Assembly: GCA_934445035.1 (NCBI GenBank)
Contig: CAKSDI010000001.1
Span: forward strand, 310,001-374,000
Length of the DNA stretch: 64,000 nt
Direction of reading: 5' to 3'
Source of the DNA: an uncultured Eubacteriales bacterium
GTDB lineage: Bacteria; Bacillota; Clostridia; Oscillospirales; Acutalibacteraceae
Shown one piece after another: positions 27,256 through 35,261 of this stretch; the stretch's first letter is position 1, and each line of letters begins with the position of its first letter. Both the position numbers and the translations under genes were made by a program. A model generated the notes under the pieces. The model ran no database searches, was not told the DNA's origin, and saw only the letters and a program-made list of their open reading frames with translations.

Positions 27256-27834
27256 ATGAATTTTTCGGATGTAACATTTGAGGCGGCTTTCGGCACCGCC
27301 TCGCAGCTGCCGCAGTCCGATATTCCGGAAGTTTGCTTCTGCGGAAGATCGAATGTCGGAAAATCGTCGCTTATAAATAAGGTGCTCGGAAGAAAAGCTA
27401 TCGCGAGAGTAAGCTCCACCCCGGGAAAGACAGTCACAATAAACTTTTATAAGCTAACCGGCTTAAGGCTTGTAGACCTCCCCGGTTACGGCTACGCAAA
27501 GGTAGCCACAAAGGAAAAGGAACGCTGGAGCGGCCTTATGGAGCATTATTTCAGATCGGGAAGAAACATAAAGCTTTGCTTTTCACTTATCGATATGAGA
27601 AGACCCGCGACCGAATTTGACCTTAATATGCTCGAATTTTTAAATCATTTCGGGTTTAACACCGCGATAATCCTCACTAAATCGGATAAGCTTAATAAAA
27701 CCGAATTTGAAAAAAATCTCAAAGATTTTAAAGAAACTTTCGGTGAAAATATCCCCATAATTCCATTTTCCGCACTTAAAAATACGGGCACCGAGGAAAT
27801 AAGAAATCTTATAGAATCGGTTTTAAACAGTTGA
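27256..27834 (+). CDS. engB: Ribosome biogenesis GTPase EngB (YsxC)
   Basis: Essential GTPase for 50S assembly, 192 residues. Seen: G1 GRSNVGKSS at about 30-38, G2 threonine in SSTPGKT, G3 DLPGYGYAK, G4 LTKSDK and G5 SAL. Follows lon as in many Firmicutes. Its TGA stop is inside the -35 box of the next promoter. Confidence 0.97.
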   Translation: MNFSDVTFEAAFGTASQLPQSDIPEVCFCGRSNVGKSSLINKVLGRKAIARVSSTPGKTVTINFYKLTGLRLVDLPGYGYAKVATKEKERWSGLMEHYFRSGRNIKLCFSLIDMRRPATEFDLNMLEFLNHFGFNTAIILTKSDKLNKTEFEKNLKDFKETFGENIPIIPFSALKNTGTEEIRNLIESVLNS

Positions 27835-27859
27835 CAACCGGAAAAATTTGATGTATAAT
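27831..27859 (+). promoter_or_regulatory. Promoter of the asnS-asnA transcript
   Basis: TTGACA (27831-27836), 17-bp spacer, TATAAT (27854-27859). The -35 box contains the TGA stop of engB. Confidence 0.9.
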
Positions 27860-27865
27860 TCATTC

Positions 27866-28150
27866 ATTCAAAGGCTTTGAGAAAGACAAGTAGCATCGTA
27901 CACGGCGGAACAGTGATCTGCGGGCAGTGAAAACGCAGGCGCACGCACTTTGTGAATAACACTTTTTAGCCGCAATCTGAAAGGCTTTTTGCTTATTAGG
28001 TGCGCCGTGAGCTTCGCGTTAAGAAGAAATCGGCTTGATTTAGGCCGTAAAGAGGCCTTTTTGATATAAAAAGGCAATTTAGGTGGCACCGCGGATGATT
28101 TTAAAGCGTCTTATCCGTCCTGAAATTTTAGGACGGATAACGGCGCTTTT
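27866..28150 (+). promoter_or_regulatory. T-box leader of asnS-asnA (tRNA-Asn responsive)
   Basis: Leader with T-box AGGTGGCACCGCGG (28081-28094) and a terminator stem ATCCGTCCT/AGGACGGAT (about 28107-28150) followed by GCGCTTTTATT. The candidate specifier is AAC in GAAU-AAC-A. The TGGC of the T-box pairs with G73, the discriminator of tRNA-Asn, supporting the assignment. Uncharged tRNA-Asn should allow read-through. Confidence 0.93.
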
Positions 28151-28183
28151 ATTATTTTTATATTTAATTTCGGGAGGAAAATT

Positions 28184-29560
28184 ATGAAGCATACTGATAT
28201 TTATGAAATTATGAAAAACCGTGAATTCGTAGGCAAAAATGTCACTGTCTGCGGATGGGTAAGAACCTCGCGCGATTCTAAAAATATGGCTTTTATCGAG
28301 CTTAACGACGGTACGACGCTTAAGCACCTGCAAATAGTTATAGATAAGAGCAAGCTTTCGGATATTTCCGAATATTTAAAGCTCGGCACTTCGCTTATGG
28401 TAGAGGGGCAGGCTGTCGAGTCGGTGGTAGCTAAAGACAGCGTAGAGATAAATGCCGAAAAGATAACCGTTTTAGGCGTATGCCCCGCCGATTACCCCCT
28501 GCAGAAAAAAAGACACACCCTTGAATATTTGAGAACTATCCCTGCTTTAAGGGTCAGAACCAACACTTTTAACGCTGTATTCCGCGTGCGCTCGGTGGTT
28601 TCTGCCGCTATTCACGAATTTTTCCAGAGCAGGCATTACACCTATATCCACACCCCTTTAATAACCGCAAGCGACTGCGAGGGCGCAGGCGAGATGTTCA
28701 AGGTCACGACTATAGGTTTTTCAAAAGATTACAAGACAGAGGAAGAATATGACGCGGCGGATTTCTTCGGAAGAAGAGCGGCGCTTTCGGTTTCCGGTCA
28801 GCTTGAGGGCGAGGTCGCCGCTATGGGACTCGGAAAAATTTACACTTTCGGTCCCTCTTTCCGAGCGGAAAAGAGCAATACTCCGCGCCATGTTGCGGAG
28901 TTCTGGCATGTTGAGCCGGAAGTGGCTTTTGCGGAGCTCCCCGATATAATCGAAATAGCCGAGGATATGATAAAGTATATTATAAATTCCGTGCTTGAAA
29001 AATGCCCCGATGAGCTTAAATTTTTCGACGCGCATTTTGAAAAAGGTCTTATAGAAAAATTAAAAACCGTTGCAAGCCACAATTTCGCGGTTATGACCTA
29101 TACCGAGGCGATAGAAAAATTAAAGGCGAGCGGCGAGAATTTCCAATATCCAGTTGAGTGGGGCTGCGATCTTATGACCGAGCACGAAAGATATATTTCA
29201 GAGGTCATCTGCAAAAAGCCCGTATTTCTTACCGATTATCCGAAAGAGATCAAGTCTTTCTATATGAAACAGAATCCCGACGGCAAGACGGTCGCCGCAA
29301 CAGACCTTTTAGTCCCCGGAGTAGGCGAGATAATCGGCTGTTCCGAAAGAGAAGCCGATCTTGATAAGCTGCTAGAGGCTATGAAAGCAAGAAATATGAA
29401 TCTTGACGATTATAAGGATTATCTCTCGCTCAGAAAATTCGGCTCTGTTCCGCACAGCGGATTCGGATTAGGCCTTGAAAGAATAATTATGTATGTCACG
29501 GGAGTATCGAATATCCGCGACGTTATCCTTTATCCGAGAACTGTAGGAAACATTTCGTGA
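28184..29560 (+). CDS. asnS: Asparagine-tRNA ligase
   Basis: Class IIb synthetase, 458 residues. Seen: N-terminal OB anticodon-binding domain (VTVCGWVRTSRDSK, about 19-32), motif 2 around FGPSFRAEKSNTPRHVAEFWHVEPE and motif 3 SGFGLGLERIIMYVTG. The NTPRH segment and overall length favour AsnRS over AspRS, as does asnA next door. ATG at 28184 after GGGAGGAAAATT. Confidence 0.96.
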   Translation: MKHTDIYEIMKNREFVGKNVTVCGWVRTSRDSKNMAFIELNDGTTLKHLQIVIDKSKLSDISEYLKLGTSLMVEGQAVESVVAKDSVEINAEKITVLGVCPADYPLQKKRHTLEYLRTIPALRVRTNTFNAVFRVRSVVSAAIHEFFQSRHYTYIHTPLITASDCEGAGEMFKVTTIGFSKDYKTEEEYDAADFFGRRAALSVSGQLEGEVAAMGLGKIYTFGPSFRAEKSNTPRHVAEFWHVEPEVAFAELPDIIEIAEDMIKYIINSVLEKCPDELKFFDAHFEKGLIEKLKTVASHNFAVMTYTEAIEKLKASGENFQYPVEWGCDLMTEHERYISEVICKKPVFLTDYPKEIKSFYMKQNPDGKTVAATDLLVPGVGEIIGCSEREADLDKLLEAMKARNMNLDDYKDYLSLRKFGSVPHSGFGLGLERIIMYVTGVSNIRDVILYPRTVGNIS

Positions 29561-29572
29561 GGTAAAAGAAAA

Positions 29573-30562
29573 ATGGAAAAATATGTTTCAAAATTAGATG
29601 TGCTTGAAACGCAGAAAGCTATCCGCTCGCTAAGGCACAGATTTGAGGAAAATTTGTGCGACGGTCTTAATTTAAACCGCGCCTCCGCTCCGCTCTTCGT
29701 TAAAAAGGGCAGCGGACTTAACGACGATCTGAACGGCGTCGAGCGCCCTGTCAGCTTTGATATTTTAGAAACCGGCGAAGAGGTCGAAGTGGTGCATTCC
29801 CTCGCTAAATGGAAGAGGTTTGCGCTTAAAAAGTACGGTTTTAAAATGCACACCGGTCTTTACACGGATATGAACGCTATCAGAAGAGATGAGCATTGCG
29901 ATAATATCCACTCTCTTTATGTGGATCAGTGGGATTGGGAAAAGGTAATTTCAAAAGAAGACCGAAATATGGACTATCTTAAGGACACGGTCTACCGCAT
30001 TTACAATGCCATTTTAAACACGGCAGACGGTATTGAAAGGCAGTACCCCGAGCTTGAAAATTATCTGCCGAGAAAAATAAAATTCGTTTCCACTTTTGAG
30101 CTTGAAGAAAAATATCCCGAGCTTTCTGCTAAAGAAAGGGAAAATGCGGCGGCAAAGGAATTCGGCGCTATTTTCTTAACGCAGATAGGCGGCAGGCTTA
30201 AAAACGGCGAAAAGCACGACGGCAGAGCCCCCGATTATGACGATTGGAGCTTAAACGGCGATATTATAGTCTATAATAAGGTAACAGACGCCGCTTTTGA
30301 AATATCTTCAATGGGAATAAGAGTGGATAAAGAAAGCCTTTTAAAGCAGTTAGAGGCGGAAAACGCGCTTGACAGGCTGAATTTGCCTTTCCACAAAGCG
30401 CTTGTAAACGGCGAACTGCCATATACAATAGGCGGAGGAATAGGGCAGTCGCGCCTTTGTATGCTTCTTCTTCAAAAGGCGCATATCGGCGAAGTGCACG
30501 CGTCGGTCTGGCCCGAAGAAGAAATAAAAAAGTGCAAAGAGCAGAATATAGAATTGCTGTGA
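29573..30562 (+). CDS. asnA: Aspartate-ammonia ligase (asparagine synthetase A)
   Basis: Makes asparagine from aspartate, ammonia and ATP, through an aspartyl-AMP intermediate. 329 residues, class II synthetase-like fold. Seen: LNRASAPLFVKKGSGLNDDLNG near 35-56, DQWDWEKVI, and the C-terminal GGGIGQSRLCMLLL. Starts 12 bp after asnS, so uncharged tRNA-Asn raises both charging and synthesis. Confidence 0.96.
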   Translation: MEKYVSKLDVLETQKAIRSLRHRFEENLCDGLNLNRASAPLFVKKGSGLNDDLNGVERPVSFDILETGEEVEVVHSLAKWKRFALKKYGFKMHTGLYTDMNAIRRDEHCDNIHSLYVDQWDWEKVISKEDRNMDYLKDTVYRIYNAILNTADGIERQYPELENYLPRKIKFVSTFELEEKYPELSAKERENAAAKEFGAIFLTQIGGRLKNGEKHDGRAPDYDDWSLNGDIIVYNKVTDAAFEISSMGIRVDKESLLKQLEAENALDRLNLPFHKALVNGELPYTIGGGIGQSRLCMLLLQKAHIGEVHASVWPEEEIKKCKEQNIELL

Positions 30563-30571
30563 TTTATATTT

Positions 30572-30673
30572 GGCTCCATCTGATGAGGGAGGCTTTAATT
30601 GTCTAACATCTAAAATCTAATGTCTAACATCTACTTTGCCACCGGACACCCGCGCCCTCGAAGCCGGGAGCCA
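30572..30673. repeat. Dispersed palindromic repeat, copy 4 (degenerate)
   Basis: Short copy from GGCTCCATCTGATGAGGGAG to GAAGCCGGGAGCC. The centre is replaced by tandem TCTAACATCTAAAATCTAA-like units (about 30600-30632) and a CCGGACACCCGCGCCCTCG fragment that matches the long copies. Confidence 0.72.
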
Positions 30674-30688
30674 AAGAATTTAAAAGCA

Positions 30689-30716
30689 AAAAAGCCCCTT
30701 TATAAGGGGCTTTTTT
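30689..30716. terminator. Bidirectional terminator between asnA and the pseudouridine synthase
   Basis: AAAAAAGCCCC and GGGGCTTTTTT flank TTTATAA, giving a GC stem with U-runs in both directions; it lies between convergent genes. Confidence 0.85.
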
Positions 30717-31686
30717 ATATTTCATCCGAATTCATTCCGAAAAGTTCTCTTGAAAAGAACACATCTTTTACGCAAAAGGTCTTTTTATCAAGATAAGAAA
30801 GAATTCCTGCGTCGGTCTTAAAATCAAAGGTAAGCTTATAAGAATAAAGCGCCTGCTTATTATAGCCTATCTTTTTATCTTCTTTGATACTTCCGTATTT
30901 CCCGTCGCCTAAAAGCGGGTGGCCGATACTTGCAAACTGCGCTCTTATCTGGTGAGTCCGCCCGGTATAGAGCTTTATTTCAAGAAGAGAAAGACCGGAT
31001 CTATAGGCAACTGTTCTGTAGCCTGTTTTGATAGAAAGATTATTGTCGGTTTTTTTGCGGCTTAAATAGACCTTATTTTTCTCGCTGTTTTTTTCTAAAA
31101 ACGCTTCCAAAATTCCCGACTCTTTTTTCAATTTTCCGTGTACCGCCGCAAGATAAAGCTTATCTATCTCGCGGTTTTTTATCTTTTCACACAAAATCTT
31201 AAGCGCCTGCGCGTTTTTTGCGGCTATCACGATTCCTGCGGTGTTGCGGTCTATCCTGTTTGCAAGAGCGGGGGCAAAGCTGTTTTCTTTTTCGGGGTCA
31301 TACTCGCCTTTATTATAAAGATAATGCTGAATTCTGCCGATAAGGGTATCGCGGTACTCATTTTTATCGGGGTGAACAATAAGTCCCTGCGGCTTGTCCG
31401 CAAGCAGGATATTTTCGTCTTCATAAACCACCGTGATATTATCTTTAGAGCTTAAAAAATCATAAGTTTTGGGCTTTTGCTCAAAAAACTCGTCGCTTAT
31501 ATAAGCCTCGACCGTATCGCCCGATATCAGCCGCGTGCTGATCTGGGCACGCTTTGAGTTTACTTTTATCCTCTTTATCCTTATATACTTATAAAGAAGA
31601 GCTTTCGGCATTGTCGGGCAGACGCGCGCCATAAATGAATCAAGGCGCTTGCCCTCATCGTTGCTTTTAATTTCAAATTTTTTCAT
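30715..31686 (-). CDS. RluA-family 23S rRNA pseudouridine synthase
   Basis: Isomerises uridine to pseudouridine, probably in 23S rRNA (RluC/RluD group). About 323 residues: N-terminal S4 RNA-binding domain (about 10-70), catalytic domain with active Asp in NRIDRNTAGIVI near 145, and C-terminal HQIRAQFASIGHPLLGD. The ATG at 31686 is preferred to the GTG at 31698; neither has a clear ribosome site. The exact target uridines cannot be told. Confidence 0.9.
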   Translation of the reverse strand: MKKFEIKSNDEGKRLDSFMARVCPTMPKALLYKYIRIKRIKVNSKRAQISTRLISGDTVEAYISDEFFEQKPKTYDFLSSKDNITVVYEDENILLADKPQGLIVHPDKNEYRDTLIGRIQHYLYNKGEYDPEKENSFAPALANRIDRNTAGIVIAAKNAQALKILCEKIKNREIDKLYLAAVHGKLKKESGILEAFLEKNSEKNKVYLSRKKTDNNLSIKTGYRTVAYRSGLSLLEIKLYTGRTHQIRAQFASIGHPLLGDGKYGSIKEDKKIGYNKQALYSYKLTFDFKTDAGILSYLDKKTFCVKDVFFSRELFGMNSDEI

Positions 31687-31704
31687 TTTGAGTATCACAC
31701 TTTA

Positions 31705-31733
31705 TTGATTTATTTTGAAAAATGAGTTATAAT
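31705..31733 (+). promoter_or_regulatory. Promoter of radC
   Basis: TTGATT (31705-31710), 17-bp spacer, TATAAT (31728-31733), 36 bp before the proposed TTG start. Confidence 0.7.
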
Positions 31734-31768
31734 GGAGAAAATATTCGGTATTGAGGAGAAAAAAGAAA

Positions 31769-32512
31769 TTGGAAGAACCGGACATACACAGCGGCCACAG
31801 GAACCGGATCAAACAAGAATTTCTTAAATACGGATATGATGAAACCACTTCCGACGAAAAAGTTCTTGAACATCTACTGTTTTACTGCGTTACAAGAAAA
31901 GACACTGTCCCGATAGTGAACGAATTGCTTTTGCGATTCAGAAATATCGCGGGAGTTATAGACGCGCCGATAAGCGAGCTTATAACAGTTCCCGGCATAA
32001 CCGAAAACGGGGCGATACTGTTAAAACTCGTTTTGCCGATCGCAAGAATTTATAATTACGAAAAGGGCAAAACTACTGCCGACTTTAACTCTTTAGAGCA
32101 GATCGGCGATTATATCCTTAATAAATACACCGGGTGTAAAACCGAGCGGTTAAGCGCGCTCGGAATGGATCCTATGGGAAGAAAGCTCTTTTTTGAGTTT
32201 CTTTCTGACGGAAGCATTGAATCCGTGGGGCTTTCCATAAGGACTGTCTTAAAGGTTATGCTTGAAAGAAATGCGTCAGCCGTGGTGATAGCACACAATC
32301 ATCCGGGCGGAGTTGCTATTCCGAGTGCGGAGGATATTTACTCGACCTTTGAGCTTGCAAGCGCTTTAAGAAAGGTGGGGCTTAAACTGCTCGACCATAT
32401 CATAATTGCCGACGGCGACTATGTTTCTATGCGGCAGAGCAAAAACCTCTGCGAAATTTTCACAAACCCGAATCTTACTGCTGAGGATATCTTTAAAAAT
32501 TTCAAGCTTTAG
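31769..32512 (+). CDS. radC: RadC-family JAB1/MPN domain protein
   Basis: About 247 residues. N-terminal helix-hairpin-helix region (VPGITENGAI) and C-terminal JAB/MPN metalloprotease-like domain with AHNHPGG at about 175-181 and a following Ser/Asp pair (PSAEDIYSTFE). The old link to DNA repair is doubtful; biochemical role unknown. The start is probably TTG at 31769, 8 bp after GAGGAGAA; the frame also has a TTG at 31751 lying before that site. Its TAG stop is in the end of a repeat element. Confidence 0.88.
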   Translation: MEEPDIHSGHRNRIKQEFLKYGYDETTSDEKVLEHLLFYCVTRKDTVPIVNELLLRFRNIAGVIDAPISELITVPGITENGAILLKLVLPIARIYNYEKGKTTADFNSLEQIGDYILNKYTGCKTERLSALGMDPMGRKLFFEFLSDGSIESVGLSIRTVLKVMLERNASAVVIAHNHPGGVAIPSAEDIYSTFELASALRKVGLKLLDHIIIADGDYVSMRQSKNLCEIFTNPNLTAEDIFKNFKL

Positions 32513-32571
32513 ACAATACAATCAGGATACAACGCTTCTCATAGCGGAAAATTTGTGCGATTATATTGTCT
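32511..32571. repeat. 61-bp TA-flanked inverted-repeat element, short copy
   Basis: Bounded by AGACAATACAATC and GATTATATTGTCT, complementary but for one base, and preceded and followed by TA context. The same 61 bp, differing in about two bases, occurs at 54666-54726 as the left part of a larger foldback element. It supplies the radC stop codon. Confidence 0.8.
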
Positions 32572-32601
32572 AAGATATTATATTACAGATATTATCTATT
32601 T

Positions 32602-33204
32602 TCAAGCATTTTGATCTTTTGAAAGAATACCGAGAGAAAAATAAATAAGAAGAATTAAAAATCGGTAATCGGCCTTATGAGAAAGAACGGATAAAACCAG
32701 CATAAAAAGCGAGCTTGCGGCAAAGATACCCGTGAGAATATCGACCGCCGCCGCGCCAAACGACAGCGAATGCTTACGCGATAGAAAAATATATAAGAGA
32801 TCGCCGCCGTCAAGCCCCTTTGCGGGAATAAGATTAAATAGACCGTAAATAAGACTGCAAAAAGAGAAATTAAGCAGCATTTCGGAATTTAAAAGCTTAT
32901 AAAAAACAAAAAACACGGCGAAAAAAACAATATTAAATAAAGGTCCCGCCGCCTGGATAAAAGCCTGTCCGCCGTAAGAAAAGCAAACGGACCTCACTAT
33001 CTCAACAGAGCCTAAAGAAATTCTTATTTCGGAGGGCTTGTTTTTAAGTACGGACATAGCAAAAATATGCCCTGCCTCGTGAATTGCTGCCGCGAAAAAC
33101 GCAGGCATTAAAAGACCCGTCCTGTCAAAAAGCAGCAAAAGCGCAAAGAAAGCGACGAAGAGAAAAGAAATATAAATATCGGTCTTAAATACGCGAAATC
33201 TCAC
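32602..33204 (-). CDS. M50-family intramembrane metalloprotease (SpoIVFB-like)
   Basis: Membrane protein of 200 residues with about six hydrophobic segments. Zinc motif HEAGH at 42-46 and second motif NLIPAKGLDGGD with Asp132, as in site-2 proteases. In Bacillus SpoIVFB cleaves pro-sigma-K in the forespore membrane; the short length and no CBS domain fit that subgroup. It overlaps a small membrane protein gene by 4 bp, which mimics the spoIVFA-spoIVFB order. Substrate not proven. Confidence 0.85.
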   Translation of the reverse strand: MRFRVFKTDIYISFLFVAFFALLLLFDRTGLLMPAFFAAAIHEAGHIFAMSVLKNKPSEIRISLGSVEIVRSVCFSYGGQAFIQAAGPLFNIVFFAVFFVFYKLLNSEMLLNFSFCSLIYGLFNLIPAKGLDGGDLLYIFLSRKHSLSFGAAAVDILTGIFAASSLFMLVLSVLSHKADYRFLILLIYFSLGILSKDQNA

Positions 33205-33401
33205 TTTTTAAGCACCTCGGAAACCGATGTGTCGTTTAAAAAATATTTTTTATAAAAATCCTGCGCCTTTTCAAATTCGGATTTGAAAAAATATTTAACC
33301 GTTATCACCGATAAAAGGATAAGCAATATAACTGCCGCCTCGCAGATAACGATACGGCAAAACGCAGGCATTCTTTTTATCTCTTTCTTTTCTTCTTCCA
33401 T
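33201..33401 (-). CDS. Small single-span membrane protein upstream of the SpoIVFB-like protease
   Basis: 66 residues: charged Glu/Lys-rich N-terminus, one transmembrane helix at about 20-40, and a polar outer part. I start at the ATG at 33401, 9 bp from GAGAGG. It is coupled to the protease by an ATGA overlap. By position it resembles the N-terminal part of SpoIVFA, but it has no LytM domain. Function inferred only from context. Confidence 0.65.
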   Translation of the reverse strand: MEEEKKEIKRMPAFCRIVICEAAVILLILLSVITVKYFFKSEFEKAQDFYKKYFLNDTSVSEVLKK

Positions 33402-33481
33402 ATACATATTCCTCTCGTATTATTGATAATATATATTAGATTTTAAAAAATTTTAGAACTTATAAAAAAGGAGCGGTTTTT

Positions 33482-34129
33482 ATGAATTTCGAAAAATATA
33501 TTAAGGGTATTAAAGAAAATAATATGAACGCCGTTTTTTGCGAAACGAAAGAAGATGTTTTAAAGGAGGTCAAAAAAACTCTTAAAAAAGGCGACAGCGT
33601 AGCATTCGGCGGAAGCGTTACCTTATCCGAATGCGGAGTGGAGAACCTCTTAAAAAACGGAGATTATGAATTTTTAGACCGATTTAAGCCCGGGCTTACA
33701 GACGAAGAGAAAAAGGAAATATTTGCAAAAATCATTAAATGCGACCGCTATTTTTGCTCGGCTAACGCCGTAACGCAAAACGGCGAGCTTGTAAATGTCG
33801 ACGGGTTTTCAAACCGCGTGACCGCCCTTTGCTTCGGCCCCGAAAAGGTTACCGTGATAGTAGGAAAAAACAAACTTGTAGGCGATCTAAAAGAGGCGTT
33901 TTTAAGAATAAAGACCGTCGCCGCGCCGAAAAACTGCGTAAGGCTTAAAAGAAACACCCCCTGCGCCGTGGCCGGCAGATGCGTTTCGCTCGAAAAAAGC
34001 TCATCTCCCGAAATTACAGACGGCTGCAAAAGCCCCGACCGCATTTGCAGAGATTATGTTATCTGCGGACCGCAGATGATAAAGGGCAGAATAACCGTGA
34101 TACTTTGCGGCGAGGATCTCGGATATTAA
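33482..34129 (+). CDS. LUD-domain protein (LutC/YkgG-like)
   Basis: 215 residues. The LUD domain (DUF162) is seen from VAFGGSVTLSECGV near 40 through FCSANAVTQNGELVNVDGFSNRV to GKNKLVGDLKEAF. In lactate-utilisation operons LutC is one of three proteins for lactate oxidation, but LutA and LutB are not here. C-terminal cysteines (CAVAGRC, CKSPDRIC) could bind metal. Stand-alone LUD proteins of this type are common in Clostridia with unknown role. Ribosome site AAAAAGGAGC. Confidence 0.82.
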   Translation: MNFEKYIKGIKENNMNAVFCETKEDVLKEVKKTLKKGDSVAFGGSVTLSECGVENLLKNGDYEFLDRFKPGLTDEEKKEIFAKIIKCDRYFCSANAVTQNGELVNVDGFSNRVTALCFGPEKVTVIVGKNKLVGDLKEAFLRIKTVAAPKNCVRLKRNTPCAVAGRCVSLEKSSSPEITDGCKSPDRICRDYVICGPQMIKGRITVILCGEDLGY

Positions 34130-34209
34130 AATTTAAGAAAACTTCTATTGAAAAAATAACTCTGTGAGAGTATAATTAATAGGAAACATATTATGGGGGA
34201 AGTATAAAA

Positions 34210-35244
34210 ATGAAAAAGATTTTATCTTTGTCGCTCGCAGCACTGCTTGTATGCTCGTTTGCGGGATGCAAAGCCAAAAGAGAAGCAGACACTAAGGTTG
34301 AAAGCGAGCCTGCCTCTACACAGACGGTCGATAAAGAACACACTGTAAATCCGCTTACGGGAACGAATGATTTAGCGGTATCCGCAAAATCCAACAGACC
34401 TGTAGCGGTTATGATAAACAACATTTATCAGGCGCAAAAGGTACAGACGGGATTATCTAAAGCCGATATTATATTCGAAACAGAGGTAGAGGGCGGAATT
34501 ACCCGTCTTATGGCTGTTTACAAGGATATAACGGCAGTCGAAAAATTCGGCACTGTAAGATCGGCGAGATATCCTTATGTCGACCTCGCGCTCGGACTTG
34601 ACGCGATCTATGTCCACCACGGTCAGGACCCGACCTACTGCGCTCCGCACCTTAAAGATATCGACCATTTCACGATCTCTGAAAACAACAGCGGTCAGCG
34701 CATTAAAAACGGGCTTTCTTCCGAGCATACGCTTTACGGTTTCGGCCCCAAAACCTGGGACGCTCTTACCAAAGCGATAAAGCGCACCACCGTTAAATCA
34801 GACGATACTTTTATGAACTTCGCAAGCGAGGATAAAACAGTTACTCTTTCGGGAGGTACAGCCAACAGCGTAACAGTTCCTTTCTCAACAAGCTCAAAAA
34901 CCGCTTTTACATACGACGCTCAGACAGGACTTTATACAAGACTCTCTGGTACCGAAGTAAGAGCCGATTATGTAACGGGTGAAACTACTCAGGTTAAAAA
35001 TGTTTTCGTTTTACTTACTACGATTACCGACTATCCCGACGGCAAGCACCGCAAGGTGGACCTTACCGGCGGAGAGGGTTATTATATTACTAACGGCACA
35101 TACACACCCGTTCGCTGGACAAAGGGCAGCGCAAACAGCCCGATAAAAATTTCCGACGATTCGGGAAAAGCTATCGAGGTAAGCGCGGGCAAGTCATATG
35201 TCTGCATAGCGGATAAAACTACTTCGCGCCCCGCTTTCCAATAA
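34210..35244 (+). CDS. DUF3048 lipoprotein (YerB family)
   Basis: 344-residue surface lipoprotein: signal peptide with lipobox FAGC near residue 20, Glu/Thr-rich linker, then DUF3048 with NPLTG, RPVAVMINN, ADIIFETEVEGGITRLMAVYKD-type core and GTVRSARYPYVDLA. YerB homologues are found throughout Firmicutes with no defined function. ATG at 34210 after GGGGGAAGT; galT begins 17 bp downstream. Confidence 0.88.
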   Translation: MKKILSLSLAALLVCSFAGCKAKREADTKVESEPASTQTVDKEHTVNPLTGTNDLAVSAKSNRPVAVMINNIYQAQKVQTGLSKADIIFETEVEGGITRLMAVYKDITAVEKFGTVRSARYPYVDLALGLDAIYVHHGQDPTYCAPHLKDIDHFTISENNSGQRIKNGLSSEHTLYGFGPKTWDALTKAIKRTTVKSDDTFMNFASEDKTVTLSGGTANSVTVPFSTSSKTAFTYDAQTGLYTRLSGTEVRADYVTGETTQVKNVFVLLTTITDYPDGKHRKVDLTGGEGYYITNGTYTPVRWTKGSANSPIKISDDSGKAIEVSAGKSYVCIADKTTSRPAFQ

Positions 35245-35261
35245 TGTGACAGGAGAATAGT

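Noticed and set aside
30600..30632. CRISPR-like tandem units TCTAACATCTAA
   Set aside because: Units are about 7-10 bp, without spacers of constant length, and no cas genes are present; a simple AT-rich tandem tract.
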